NCBI GenBank assembly: GCA_949282215.1 | Contig: CASDPF010000001.1 | Coordinates: 165,886 to 229,885, forward strand | Source of the DNA: an uncultured bacterium | Lineage (GTDB): Bacteria; Cyanobacteriota; Vampirovibrionia; Gastranaerophilales; Gastranaerophilaceae | Direction of reading: 5' to 3' | Length of the DNA: 64,000 bases | Shown here: positions 1-8,136 of the stretch, one piece after another | Position numbering within the stretch: the first letter of the stretch is position 1 | How the letters are laid out: every line of letters begins with the position of its first letter | Notes under the pieces: model-generated | What the model was told of the DNA's origin: nothing | The model's input: the letters and a program-made list of their open reading frames with translations, nothing else | Database searches by the model: none | Program-made: the position numbers and the translations under genes

Positions 1-511
1 GATACTTATTACTTGTGTGATTATAAATCACAAGATGAAGTTTTTTAGCCTTTAATTTAATTTGTTCAAAAGCATTTTTATCAATTTCTTTTCCGTCAAT
101 AATGGCAAAACCTGATTTTTTAAGTAAATCTGAATAATCTTTATTCTCAATAAATAGTTCAGCTTCAGTACATTGCGGCTTTTTTATGCCATTATATTTT
201 AATTTAATTTCTTTATATGCAAGTATTGAGTTAGCAAATTCATCTGCCAAATACCCGATAGCAAGCCCGTCAGCTGTCGATATTGTATTAATTTCATTCT
301 TAAAATATTGAAGGTTTGAAGTGTATGAGGTAATTTTCGGAATACATATTGTTTCATCTTCATCAACAATTCCGTTATTATTTATATCAATTTGAACGAT
401 AGCAGGTGTAATAACTTTTAAGACTTGCTTTACGTTTGAGTTAATAAAATAAAATATCGAAAATGATATATAGAAAATAATAATTGTTACTATACTTATT
501 TTTTCTTTCAT
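1..511 (-). CDS. Unknown membrane-anchored or secreted protein, C-terminus beyond the window
   Basis: The frame is open from ATG at 511 to the window edge, giving 170 codons without a stop. Residues about 5-24 are hydrophobic (ISIVTIIIFYISFSIFYF), a signal anchor or uncleaved signal. An acidic stretch at about residues 45-57 (QIDINNNGIVDEDE) resembles a calcium-binding dockerin or EF-hand loop. The last visible residues (LHLVIYNHTSNKY) include a His-rich segment. The start overlaps the stop of the upstream deacetylase gene by four bases (ATGA), so the two are probably translationally coupled. I do not recognise the family. It may be a periplasmic or surface protein; function is unknown. Confidence 0.75.
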   Translation of the reverse strand, partial: MKEKISIVTIIIFYISFSIFYFINSNVKQVLKVITPAIVQIDINNNGIVDEDETICIPKITSYTSNLQYFKNEINTISTADGLAIGYLADEFANSILAYKEIKLKYNGIKKPQCTEAELFIENKDYSDLLKKSGFAIIDGKEIDKNAFEQIKLKAKKLHLVIYNHTSNKY

Positions 512-1350
512 AAGTTTTTACAGTTAGTAATTTCAAAACCAAGTCTAAAAATTGTATCTTTTAATATTTTATCTTGTGTAAGCTGAAATTCTGAGAAATG
601 ACTGTCAGACTTCAGACTAGTATATTTACAAGGATGTATAAGACATTCGACTGTACAATTAGTATCCTCTAGTGCTTTTAATCCATATTCTAAAGTCATT
701 GAATCCATCATCCCTGTATATCCGACACCAATCAGATAATCATTTGACTTTAATCCGAATTCTTTAACCGTATTTTTATTTTTTGCTGTAAACATATTAA
801 GCAAATTAACTTTTACAATATTTATAAAAAAGGCAGGTGAATAATTCTTTTTTGCGTTCGGTGCAACGTAAAATTCTTCATACTGAGTTCTAATATACGG
901 AATCCCGTATTCTTTAGCAAGTTTTGCAGTTAATCTGAATATAGCAGGTATTGCATGAACGTGTACATGTGAGTCTATATGATCAATTTTTGCAACGCTT
1001 TGTACTTTTTCAATCTGTGCACGAAATTCTTTTTCTATAGCATTAAGAACTTCTTTTTTACTGCTGTTTAGAATAAACCACAAATATCCCTTATTAAAAT
1101 TTGAATGATTATCAGTCAAACAATCTACATGAGTAAGTGATTTTCCTTCAATTATGTTTAAATGAACTCCTAGACCCAGATTCTGGCATTCAGGCAATAT
1201 TTCGTTAACCGCACTGTCAAATGCAGTGCCGTTAGCACAAATACTTGCACTTGTTAAAAATCCATAATTATACCCATCTAGAACAGCTCTGTTAAAATCA
1301 GAACTCATTCCAAAATCATCAGCATTTAAAATAAATTGTCTTTTATTCAT
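508..1350 (-). CDS. YdjC/ChbG/HpnK-family carbohydrate deacetylase
   Basis: This 280-residue protein matches the YdjC family of metal-dependent N-acetyl-sugar deacetylases in length and motifs. The metal and catalytic Asp pair sits in NADDFG at residues 9-14. A conserved GVHLN follows at 61-65 and the metal-binding HIDSHVHVH at 124-132. Family members remove acetyl groups from diacetylchitobiose or glycolipid head-group sugars; the substrate here cannot be read from sequence. There is no signal peptide. The gene is divergent from a polyprenyl-phosphate glycosyltransferase 84 bases away, a pairing that hints at lipid-linked sugar or hopanoid-type modification. The downstream membrane protein overlaps it by ATGA. 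Confidence 0.85.
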   Translation of the reverse strand: MNKRQFILNADDFGMSSDFNRAVLDGYNYGFLTSASICANGTAFDSAVNEILPECQNLGLGVHLNIIEGKSLTHVDCLTDNHSNFNKGYLWFILNSSKKEVLNAIEKEFRAQIEKVQSVAKIDHIDSHVHVHAIPAIFRLTAKLAKEYGIPYIRTQYEEFYVAPNAKKNYSPAFFINIVKVNLLNMFTAKNKNTVKEFGLKSNDYLIGVGYTGMMDSMTLEYGLKALEDTNCTVECLIHPCKYTSLKSDSHFSEFQLTQDKILKDTIFRLGFEITNCKNL

Positions 1351-1434
1351 CTTAATGTTCTATTGCACTCCAATCTTAATTATTATATTATAGAATCGTC
1401 TGTTTAGGCAAGTTGTTACAGAATTGAGGTTTTT

Positions 1435-2388
1435 ATGAATAAGCCGACTTTAGCTATAATTATCCCTTGTTTTAATGAAGAACTATGCATTAATAATACT
1501 GTCGAAAAATTATTTTTAGTCATTAATTCTTTAATAGCAAAAGATAAAATCAAGTCAGACAGTTATATATATCTTGTTGATGACGGGTCAACTGATGCGA
1601 CTTGGGAAATTATTAAAGAACTTCATTCAAAAAACAATCTAGTAAAGGCACAAAAATTTATTAGAAATTATGGTAATCAAAAGGCCCTTATTGCAGGGCT
1701 TGAAGGAGTGCGAGCCATAGGATGCGATTGTGTAGTATCTATTGATGCAGATCTTCAGCAAGATGAATGGGCAATTGAGAGATTTGTAGATGAGTATATG
1801 AAAGGGTTTGATATTGTCTCAGGTATTAGAAATGACAGAAATACTGATTCTTTTTTAAAAAAAACTACTGCCTTGTTGTTCTATAAGTTAATGAATTTAA
1901 TGGGCGTAAAAATTCCTGTAAATCATTCAGACTATAGACTGATAAGTAAGCGTGCACTTGAGTTAATGTCTCAGTATCATGAAAATGCCTTATTTCTTCG
2001 TGGATTTTTTCACGAATTAGGATTAAAAACATCTTACATTCATTTTGATGTAAAACAGCGTATGGCAGGAAAATCTAAATTCAATTTTGTAAAATTAGTG
2101 GAATTATCTCTTAACGGTATTACATCATTTAGTATAGTCCCTTTGCGTTTTATAACAGTGCTTGGCTTTTTAATGGCACTATTCGGTTTTGTTGTTGGAG
2201 TAGAGGCAGTTTTTGAAAAATTCTTGCATAACAATGCTCCTAACGGAATGACGACAACCATAATTCTGTTATGCGTATTTGGCGGAATACAGATATTTTG
2301 TAGCGGGATTATTGGAGAGTATGTGGGTCAAGTATTTAGAGAAGTGAAAGCTCGTCCTAGATATATTAAAGAAACTGAATTAAAATAA
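1435..2388 (+). CDS. GT2 polyprenyl-phosphate glycosyltransferase (DPM1/ArnC/GtrB type)
   Basis: The 317-residue protein has an N-terminal GT-A catalytic domain: VDDGSTD at 48-54 for nucleotide-sugar binding and DADLQQD at 104-110 for the metal-binding acidic motif. Two C-terminal membrane helices lie at about 237-257 and 272-294, followed by the GEYVGQVFREVKARPRY tail typical of this family. These enzymes move a sugar from a nucleotide donor to undecaprenyl phosphate on the cytoplasmic face, for later flipping and transfer to lipid A, teichoic acid or glycoproteins. A GAGG Shine-Dalgarno precedes the ATG. The sugar donor is not predictable from sequence. Confidence 0.9.
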   Translation: MNKPTLAIIIPCFNEELCINNTVEKLFLVINSLIAKDKIKSDSYIYLVDDGSTDATWEIIKELHSKNNLVKAQKFIRNYGNQKALIAGLEGVRAIGCDCVVSIDADLQQDEWAIERFVDEYMKGFDIVSGIRNDRNTDSFLKKTTALLFYKLMNLMGVKIPVNHSDYRLISKRALELMSQYHENALFLRGFFHELGLKTSYIHFDVKQRMAGKSKFNFVKLVELSLNGITSFSIVPLRFITVLGFLMALFGFVVGVEAVFEKFLHNNAPNGMTTTIILLCVFGGIQIFCSGIIGEYVGQVFREVKARPRYIKETELK

Positions 2389-2624
2389 TTGAGATACTGT
2401 TTGACTATTCTGAAATTTTGCTGTTACGGAAAAGTCGTTTTAAAATTTGCTGGTAGTTTTCTTTAAAAAACTATTATCAAAATTGATTGAATCAGTTCAA
2501 AAAATATTTCAGCTTATATTTTCGTAAAAGATAATGAAATAATAAAATCATTCCATTTGGAAATGCTATAAAAATAAAGTTTTATCCTATGTAAACTTAT
2601 AGAAAATAAAATATAAATAAAAAA
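2389..2624. other. AT-rich intergenic stretch without recognised gene
   Basis: These 236 bases separate the glycosyltransferase stop from the 3' end of the SRP RNA. A weak hairpin (TAGTTTT ... AAAACTA near 2455-2475) could be the terminator of the glycosyltransferase gene, but it lacks a good T tract. I see no convincing coding frame, tRNA or repeat. Confidence 0.4.
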
Positions 2625-2880
2625 GCCGTGCATTCTGTCTATCGAATTCAATAAGAAATATCTACGATTAAATTATCTACTTTTAAAAACAAAACACCCG
2701 CAAGGATTGTCTTAGTGCTGCTATGTTTCCATCCTGACACGGTTCGACAGCTTACGCCATCTTGTCCTTAAACCTCAACAATAATTTAATTTTCAATAAT
2801 GCTTACCAAACCCTCACAACAGACTCTGCACCCCGCATTAACTTCGGGTCGAGGGATTGCAATTCCCCGTGGAGCACGGC
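2625..2880 (-). ncRNA. ffs: Signal recognition particle RNA, large bacterial type with Alu domain
   Basis: Reading the minus strand from 2880, the RNA starts GCCGTGCTCC and ends GAATGCACGGC at 2625, so both ends pair through GCCGTGC/GCACGGC. The 3' end runs into six T residues. The apical domain contains GTGTCAGGATGGAAACAT followed by AGCAGCAC at about 2715-2740: the conserved asymmetric loop and a GAAA tetraloop that bind Ffh. The 5' part has Alu-like loops as in the Bacillus scRNA. The length of about 256 nt is that of the large form rather than the short 4.5S RNA. No coding frame explains this stretch. Confidence 0.88.
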
Positions 2881-2919
2881 TAAGTTTATTATATCATAAA
2901 AATTTATTATTTGTATAGT

Positions 2920-3708
2920 TTATGGTAAATTCTTCCAGTATCCTTTTACGCCAGTCGCTGGATTAATATCATTAATAGCAAACCAGCCGCACCCAACTCC
3001 ATTAGCAGTTGAGCCTGAATTTATATTACAAGGATATCCTGCCAGTGCTTTTTGATATTCCTCCTCAAAATCCATATTTTCTAATTCTTCATCTGTATAT
3101 ATTTTATTTTGTTTTAAACCTGTTACCATATCTTTTTTGTTGTCTATCACTAAAACAAAGACATCATGCCCGAGTTGATTTGGACCTTTGACTCCGTTAA
3201 CGTCTATGTTTATGTTTATGCGATAACCGTTTATTCTAAAATTAGCCAGCAACCCGTCTTGAGCTTGCCTCATAATCCATAATGCCGTTAATCCAGCCAA
3301 CCCGCTTGCCTCTGTAACAACTTTTTTTCTGTTATATGTCATAATGGAATCTTTATCCCTTGATATTGAGTGCTCATCTTTATTCCATGGTTTTGTTGTA
3401 GTTTCTTTTACAAATGCATAATTTAGTGCTGATAAGCATTTTTCGCTATTTATATAACTGGCATCCTCTCCAGGATGATCAACTTGTATGCAATACTCAT
3501 ACATACTGTTTACACCTAAATTATATCTGGCTGTTAACACAACTTGTTGCATAATTGAGTATGCTTTTTTAAATTGATTTTCCAGTACATAATATCTATA
3601 CTTTTTAATCAACTGTGGAAATGTCAGTGCTGCGACTATTCCAATTATCCCAAGTGTAATCAAAACTTCTGCAAGTGTGAAAGCATTTTTTTTAGAAAAT
3701 ATTGTCAT
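2920..3708 (-). CDS. Type IV prepilin-like protein (divergent C-terminus)
   Basis: The 262-residue protein opens with a short basic leader, then A-FTLAEVLITLGIIGIVAA, the class III/type IV prepilin cleavage and N-methylation site with Ala at -1 and Glu at +5, followed by the hydrophobic polymerisation helix. It would be processed by PilD and built into a pilus or pseudopilus. Unlike the other four pilin-like proteins here, its C-terminus lacks the YCTALIQ.NGW module. It keeps a Cys pair (PCNINSG...GVGCGW) that could form the D-loop disulphide. It is divergent from an XRE regulator with 87 bases between them and probably controlled by it. No pilus assembly genes are nearby, so it is an orphan minor pilin. 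Confidence 0.85.
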   Translation of the reverse strand: MTIFSKKNAFTLAEVLITLGIIGIVAALTFPQLIKKYRYYVLENQFKKAYSIMQQVVLTARYNLGVNSMYEYCIQVDHPGEDASYINSEKCLSALNYAFVKETTTKPWNKDEHSISRDKDSIMTYNRKKVVTEASGLAGLTALWIMRQAQDGLLANFRINGYRININIDVNGVKGPNQLGHDVFVLVIDNKKDMVTGLKQNKIYTDEELENMDFEEEYQKALAGYPCNINSGSTANGVGCGWFAINDINPATGVKGYWKNLP

Positions 3709-3746
3709 TATAACAATCCCTTCGTCAATATATCAACATGCTTACT

Positions 3747-3775
3747 ACAATAGCGTATTGTCGTTATAATGTCAA
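3747..3775 (-). promoter_or_regulatory. Pilin promoter with palindromic operator over the -10
   Basis: On the minus strand TTGACA (3775-3770) is followed by a 17-base spacer and TATTGT (3752-3747). The perfect palindrome ACAATA-GCG-TATTGT occupies 3747-3761, so one arm is the -10 itself. A dimeric XRE protein bound there would block the polymerase. The XRE gene starts 35 bases away on the other strand, so the site could also act in autoregulation. Confidence 0.5.
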
Positions 3776-3795
3776 GGTGTTAATATAACAGCATT

Positions 3796-4029
3796 ATGAG
3801 CAATATATCAACTCTAGCTAAAAAGTTTGCAACGAGAGTTCGTTTTGAACGTATTAAAAGACGTTATTCACAAGAAAAACTTGCTGAACTGGCTGGTATC
3901 GGACGTTCAACTCTTACACAGATTGAAGCTCATTCATCTTCCCCAACGTTAGATGTAGTTGAGAAAATAGCCAATGCTCTCGGATACGAGCCTTATGAGC
4001 TTTTAATTTTTACTAATTTAGAAATTTAA
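3796..4029 (+). CDS. Small XRE-family HTH regulator paired with the 2920 pilin
   Basis: This 77-residue protein is almost only a lambda-repressor-like helix-turn-helix: QEKLAELAGIGRSTLTQIE for helices 2-3 and TLDVVEKIANALGYEPYEL for helices 4-5. There is no sensor or dimerisation domain. No Shine-Dalgarno precedes the ATG; instead TATAAC ends exactly six bases before it, so the mRNA is probably leaderless, as for phage CI repressors. It is divergent from a pilin-like gene, an arrangement repeated three more times in this window with HTH genes of the same general type. It is probably a local repressor of the pilin promoter. Confidence 0.85.
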   Translation: MSNISTLAKKFATRVRFERIKRRYSQEKLAELAGIGRSTLTQIEAHSSSPTLDVVEKIANALGYEPYELLIFTNLEI

Positions 4030-4032
4030 TCT

Positions 4033-4770
4033 TTAATCTATTAATTTGGTTACCAATACAGGCAAATTATTATAATACATTGGTATTGATTTTGTGTTGT
4101 TTGTCCAAGCTGTCCAAACAATCCCTGAATAAACATTTTTGTTAATTTCGATAAGTTTATCTTCTATTGCACTGTTTTTAGCTTTAACAATTTTTAAATC
4201 AACAAGGTTGTCAAGGTTGCCAATGTTTATTATGGTAAATTGGTTTGTTTCCTTATAGTGATTTTCAGCTTCTTTAATTGCATTGAATACCCATTTTCTG
4301 CGTTCTGGTTTATTTAGATTGTCAGGTATTTCTTTTGTTCTTATTCCAAGAGCCTCTGCATGTTCGCTAAATGACGATAAGACTTCTTTTAAGGGTTTAT
4401 CTTTTGTATCTGATAAAATAAGCCCTGTATTGAATGTTCCTTTTTTGTTTGTTGTTTCAGTCTTTATAGGATATAAAATTTTCTTTTTAAGTTCTATTGC
4501 AGTTCTGCGAAAATTAATAGAATTAAGCCCTTTAGATTTATCTTCTATATCTACCACACTTAGAGGAACTTTATTTTTTCTAAGATTATATAGAGTTACT
4601 CCAACAGCAATCGCAGCAAATGAACCGAGAATTTTTAGTATTAGAGGTTTATAATTATGTTCTTCATTTTTTTTAGGGTAATATAAAAATTCTCGATTAC
4701 TTCCTGCTATATCAGGAGTTATACTCATATTATTTGAATAAGAACCAAAAGAAATGCACTGAATTTTCAT
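4033..4770 (-). CDS. Unknown single-pass membrane protein
   Basis: I do not recognise this 245-residue protein. It begins MKIQCISFGSYSNN; the ISF-G start recalls the (I/V)(S/T)FQA start of the two small proteins at 32.7-33.4 kb. A membrane segment lies at about residues 44-62 (LILKILGSFAAIAVGVTLYN), leaving a C-terminal domain of about 180 residues rich in Lys and Asn, without Cys clusters or known motifs. A TAAAAT hexamer lies exactly six bases before the ATG and no Shine-Dalgarno is visible, suggesting a leaderless transcript. Its stop lies three bases from the convergent XRE stop. Confidence 0.65.
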   Translation of the reverse strand: MKIQCISFGSYSNNMSITPDIAGSNREFLYYPKKNEEHNYKPLILKILGSFAAIAVGVTLYNLRKNKVPLSVVDIEDKSKGLNSINFRRTAIELKKKILYPIKTETTNKKGTFNTGLILSDTKDKPLKEVLSSFSEHAEALGIRTKEIPDNLNKPERRKWVFNAIKEAENHYKETNQFTIINIGNLDNLVDLKIVKAKNSAIEDKLIEINKNVYSGIVWTAWTNNTKSIPMYYNNLPVLVTKLID

Positions 4771-4901
4771 AATATTATTTTAAGAGTAAACAAAAATAAT
4801 TTTGCCTATATATTAAGAATTATTAATTAATTTACTTAGTCAAGATGTCGAATGTATTTCGCAATAAAAGAGAATAATATTTCGATGAAAGGGAGAAATT
4901 T

Positions 4902-5294
4902 ATGACAGAAAAATTAGAAATGTACCGCTGTGAAATCTGCGGTAACTTAGTGCAAGTCATATTATCCGGAGCGGGAGAACTGGTCTGTTGCGGACAACCA
5001 ATGAAATTGCTAAAACCTAATACAATGGATGAGGTAGCTACAGAAAAACACGTACCTGTATATATTCAAAAAGAAAATGGTTATGAAATTCAGGTTGGCA
5101 CTGTCCTTCATCCGATGAATGACGATCATTATATTATGTTTATTGAATCAATTTCTGAAGATAAAAACAGAATAAAACTTCAATATTTACATCCTGGAGA
5201 TGAAGCAAAAATCTTTCTTGAAGAAAAAATCGGGAAAGAAAAAGCTTTAGAATTTTGTAACTTACACGGTCTATGGGAGGGCGAAAGTGATTAA
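4902..5294 (+). CDS. dfx: Desulfoferrodoxin (superoxide reductase, two-iron class)
   Basis: The 130-residue protein reduces superoxide to hydrogen peroxide without making oxygen, a strategy of anaerobes. The N-terminal desulforedoxin-type Fe(Cys)4 site uses C10, C13, C29 and C30. The catalytic Fe(His)4Cys site uses H50 (EKHVPVY), H70 (HPM), H76, C119 and H122 (CNLHG). All ligands are present. A GGGAG Shine-Dalgarno precedes the ATG. The stop overlaps the downstream ferritin start by eight bases, so detoxification and iron storage are translated together. Electrons would come from rubredoxin or a similar carrier not encoded here. Confidence 0.95.
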   Translation: MTEKLEMYRCEICGNLVQVILSGAGELVCCGQPMKLLKPNTMDEVATEKHVPVYIQKENGYEIQVGTVLHPMNDDHYIMFIESISEDKNRIKLQYLHPGDEAKIFLEEKIGKEKALEFCNLHGLWEGESD

Positions 5295-5799
5295 TAAAAA
5301 AATCGAGGAAATCTTAAATGCACAAATTAATAAGGAATTCCATTCCGCTTATTTGTATCTTGCTATGTCTGCTTATTTTGACGAAATTGGTCTTAAAGGA
5401 TTTTCTAATTGGACAAAAATTCAAGCACGTGAAGAAGTAGATCATGGGATGATTCTTTTTGATTATTTAATAACAAGAAACGGTAATGTAGAATTAAAGC
5501 AAATTGAAGCACCTGAATGCGATTTACAAAATCCGCTACAGGTATTTGAAAAAATATATGAACATGAAAAAACTGTCACGGAAAGCATTGAATGCGTTGC
5601 AGGGATGACAGAAGAAGAGTGTGATCTTGCCACAAGAAACTTTATTGACTGGTATATAGCAGAACAAGTAGAAGAGGAAGCAAATGTATTTGAAATAATC
5701 AAAAAACTAAAAATGTTCGGGGAAGAAAAGTCAATTCTTTATCATATCGATATTGAACTTTCAAAACGAGAATATAAACATCACGATTATTCAAACTAA
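5287..5799 (+). CDS. ftn: Non-haem ferritin
   Basis: This 170-residue four-helix-bundle ferritin carries ferroxidase ligands in their usual places: E17 (KEFHSAYLYLAM), E50 and H53 (AREEVDHG), then a Glu in the third helix and EEQVEEE-type residues in the fourth. It oxidises Fe(II) and stores it as ferric mineral in a 24-mer shell. Translation starts at GTG 5287, inside the end of dfx, with GGAGGG at 5276-5281 as ribosome site. The co-operon with superoxide reductase lets peroxide and free iron be handled together, limiting Fenton chemistry. A strong terminator follows within seven bases of the stop. Confidence 0.93.
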   Translation: MINKKIEEILNAQINKEFHSAYLYLAMSAYFDEIGLKGFSNWTKIQAREEVDHGMILFDYLITRNGNVELKQIEAPECDLQNPLQVFEKIYEHEKTVTESIECVAGMTEEECDLATRNFIDWYIAEQVEEEANVFEIIKKLKMFGEEKSILYHIDIELSKREYKHHDYSN

Positions 5800-5805
5800 A
5801 ATTTT

Positions 5806-5834
5806 AAGGCGGTTCAAACTTTATGAACCGCCTT
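5806..5834 (+). terminator. Rho-independent terminator of dfx-ftn
   Basis: The perfect 11-bp stem AAGGCGGTTCA / TGAACCGCCTT encloses a loop of seven bases. The T tract is weak (TTAATTATTG), but the position directly after the ferritin stop supports the call. Confidence 0.75.
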
Positions 5835-5896
5835 AATTATTGCAATTTTGTAAACAATTTGTCCATATATAAAAAATAACGTATCATAGTATTATT

Positions 5897-7477
5897 ATGA
5901 TAGACGGGAAAATTGTAATTGTTGATGATGAAAAAATGGTAACATCATCCTTCAAAACTTTGCTAAAGGTTGAAGGGTTTAGTGATATTAACTGTTTTAA
6001 CAATCCTATTGAAGCTGTTGAATTCTTAAAATCAAATACTCCTGATATCATAATTTCAGATTTTATAATGCCTGAAATGAACGGCTTGGAATTCCTTACA
6101 GAAGCAAAAAAACTTTATCCTGAAGTAAGTATGATTTTACTTACAGGCTATGCTGATAAAGAAAATGCAATCAGAGCGATTAATGAAATAGGGTTATATA
6201 AATATATTGAAAAACCTTGGGATAATGATGATTTACTTTTTAATATACGTAACGGCATTGAAAGAAGTCATATTCTGAGTGATTTGCGAGAAAAAATTGA
6301 TGAGCTTGAAAAGGCTAAAAAACAGCTCGAGATATATTCAACTTCTTTAGAAGAACTTGTAGCTGAAAGAACTAAAGATTTAACTGTTGCTAACAGTAAA
6401 TTATCAGGAATTATTAATTATTGTGCTGACGGAATTATTATAATAGATTCCAAAGGCAATATTGAACAAGCTAATCCGGCTTGTGAAAATATGACTGGCT
6501 TAAGTGAAATCGCTCTATGCAAAAAGAAATTTCAAGAAATAGCATCAATGGGCAAGTTTTCAGAAAATATCAGAGAAAATTCTAACGGAAATATTATGGG
6601 GCTGTCCAATGATACAAACGATTTACTTATTAAGGATTGCTATATAAGAAATTCATTAGGCGACAGTAAAATCCCAGTTGAAATTAACTTTGCTTCCATA
6701 AATGATGAAAGTAATAAATTTGTCGGAGTAATAAGAGATGTTAGCAAACATAAAGAAACTGAACGTCTGCGAGATGATTTTATAGCTACCTTAACACATG
6801 ATTTAAGGACTCCGCTTTTAGCAGCTATTCAAACTTTGAAATTTTTCTTAGACGGCTCATTAGGCCCTGTTGAGGAAAAACAAGAGGTTTTACTTTCTAC
6901 TATGCTAAAGAGCAATGAAGATCTTTTAGGTCTTGTTAATGCACTTTTAGAGGTATATCGCTTTGAAAGCGGTAAATTGGAACTTTGCAAGACTGTTTTT
7001 TCAGTGAAAGATCTTGTAGTTCAATGCTATGACGAGTTAAAACCTTTAGCTGCTAAGAAAAATATTAATTTTAAGCTTGATTTAGGTGATATTACTGATA
7101 CGACGGAAATTCTTGCAGATAAGGCTGAACTTAAGCGTGTAATTATAAATTTATGCGGAAATGCTGTTAATTACACTAATAAAGATGGTGAAATAGAAAT
7201 TCTTGCTAAAGTTCAATCAGGCGATTTTATTTTCTCTGTTTCAGATAATGGAAATGGTATTCCAAAAGAAGATATCCCTAATTTATTTAACAGATTTTCG
7301 CAAGGTACAAGCAAAAAACGTTCTACTGGAACTGGTTTGGGACTTTATTTGTCACGACAAATAATAGAAGCTCATGGTGGTAAGATTTGGCTTGAAAGTA
7401 AATTAAATAAAGGAAGCGAGTTTACCTTTTTGTTAACCGATGTAGTTAAAGAAGAAAGACAGGTAATAAATGGTTAA
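5897..7477 (+). CDS. Hybrid protein: receiver, coiled coil, PAS, histidine kinase
   Basis: The domain order over 526 residues is receiver (about 5-122, phospho-acceptor D55 in SDFIMPEMNG), coiled coil (about 125-165), PAS (about 165-285), HisKA with H301 in the H box (LTHDLRTP) and HATPase_c with N box (INLCGNAVNY), G1 (DNGNGIP) and G2 (GTGLGLYLS) ending near 520. There is no membrane helix, so it is a cytoplasmic integrator receiving phosphate or a PAS signal and passing it on. The next gene, overlapping by eight bases, encodes a NarL-type regulator that is the obvious partner. TTGTCC-N17-TATCAT lies just before the ATG with no Shine-Dalgarno, so the leader is very short. The input signal is unknown. 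Confidence 0.92.
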   Translation: MIDGKIVIVDDEKMVTSSFKTLLKVEGFSDINCFNNPIEAVEFLKSNTPDIIISDFIMPEMNGLEFLTEAKKLYPEVSMILLTGYADKENAIRAINEIGLYKYIEKPWDNDDLLFNIRNGIERSHILSDLREKIDELEKAKKQLEIYSTSLEELVAERTKDLTVANSKLSGIINYCADGIIIIDSKGNIEQANPACENMTGLSEIALCKKKFQEIASMGKFSENIRENSNGNIMGLSNDTNDLLIKDCYIRNSLGDSKIPVEINFASINDESNKFVGVIRDVSKHKETERLRDDFIATLTHDLRTPLLAAIQTLKFFLDGSLGPVEEKQEVLLSTMLKSNEDLLGLVNALLEVYRFESGKLELCKTVFSVKDLVVQCYDELKPLAAKKNINFKLDLGDITDTTEILADKAELKRVIINLCGNAVNYTNKDGEIEILAKVQSGDFIFSVSDNGNGIPKEDIPNLFNRFSQGTSKKRSTGTGLGLYLSRQIIEAHGGKIWLESKLNKGSEFTFLLTDVVKEERQVING

Positions 7478-8135
7478 GGTGCTTATAATTGAAGATCAGG
7501 ATATGGCTAGAGTTGCTTTATCTGTGGTATTAAGCAAAAATCCTAATATTGAAATTACAGATATGGCTGTCGATGGTCAGGAAGGGGTTGATAAGGCTTT
7601 AGCAATAAAACCTGATTTAGTAATAATGGATATAGGATTACCTACTATTGACGGAATTGAAGCTACCAGACTTATTAAAGAGAAAAATCCAGAAATAAAA
7701 GTTTTGATGTATACCTCAAGAGAAGATGAAAATGACATATTTGATGCATTTCAAGCAGGTGCTGACGGGTATATAACAAAAGGTGCTACTGTAGAGCAGA
7801 CTATTTCTGCTGTGCTTGCGGTAAGTGAAGGTACAGGATGGCTTGATCCTGCTATTGCAAAAGTAGTTTTAACAAATATCAGACGTACTAATGTCACAGA
7901 AGGGCGTCGGGGTGAAATTAATTATAAGCTCGGTAAAAATTTATATGGTCTTACTGAAAGAGAAATGGATGTATTAGCTCTTATCGTGGACGGATTGACT
8001 AATCCTCAAATTGCTGATAAACTTTGTATCACAATTTCTACAACGAAAACTCATGTGCATAGTATTTTACAAAAATTGTATGTTCGAACAAGAGCTAAAG
8101 CTACAGCAATGGCAATGAAAGAAGGACTTGTTTAG
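7470..8135 (+). CDS. NarL/LuxR-family response regulator
   Basis: The 221-residue protein has an N-terminal receiver with acidic residues E8 and D9, phospho-acceptor D54 (VIMDIGLPTIDG), the switch Thr in MYTSRE and Lys in ITKGA. The C-terminal LuxR-type HTH begins with LTEREMDVLALIVDGLTN and ends THVHSILQKLYVRTRAKA. It overlaps the upstream kinase by eight bases, so the pair is co-translated and is probably a cognate two-component system. The following gene starts one base after its stop and is in the same operon. DNA targets are not predictable; REC-HTH proteins of this type bind as phosphorylated dimers. Confidence 0.93.
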   Translation: MVKVLIIEDQDMARVALSVVLSKNPNIEITDMAVDGQEGVDKALAIKPDLVIMDIGLPTIDGIEATRLIKEKNPEIKVLMYTSREDENDIFDAFQAGADGYITKGATVEQTISAVLAVSEGTGWLDPAIAKVVLTNIRRTNVTEGRRGEINYKLGKNLYGLTEREMDVLALIVDGLTNPQIADKLCITISTTKTHVHSILQKLYVRTRAKATAMAMKEGLV

Positions 8136-8136
8136 A

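Noticed and set aside
2920..4029. XRE protein plus neighbour as toxin-antitoxin pair
   Set aside because: The partner has a clear prepilin leader and pilin helix, not a toxin fold, and the pairs are divergent rather than overlapping in one operon.
4283..4654. 123-residue plus-strand frame opposite the unknown membrane protein
   Set aside because: Antisense shadow; the minus frame has a promoter-like hexamer and a consistent membrane topology.
8128..8136. TTG start for the exported coiled-coil protein
   Set aside because: The ribosome site GAAGGA is only about two bases from TTG, too close; ATG 8137 is well spaced and begins a clean signal peptide.
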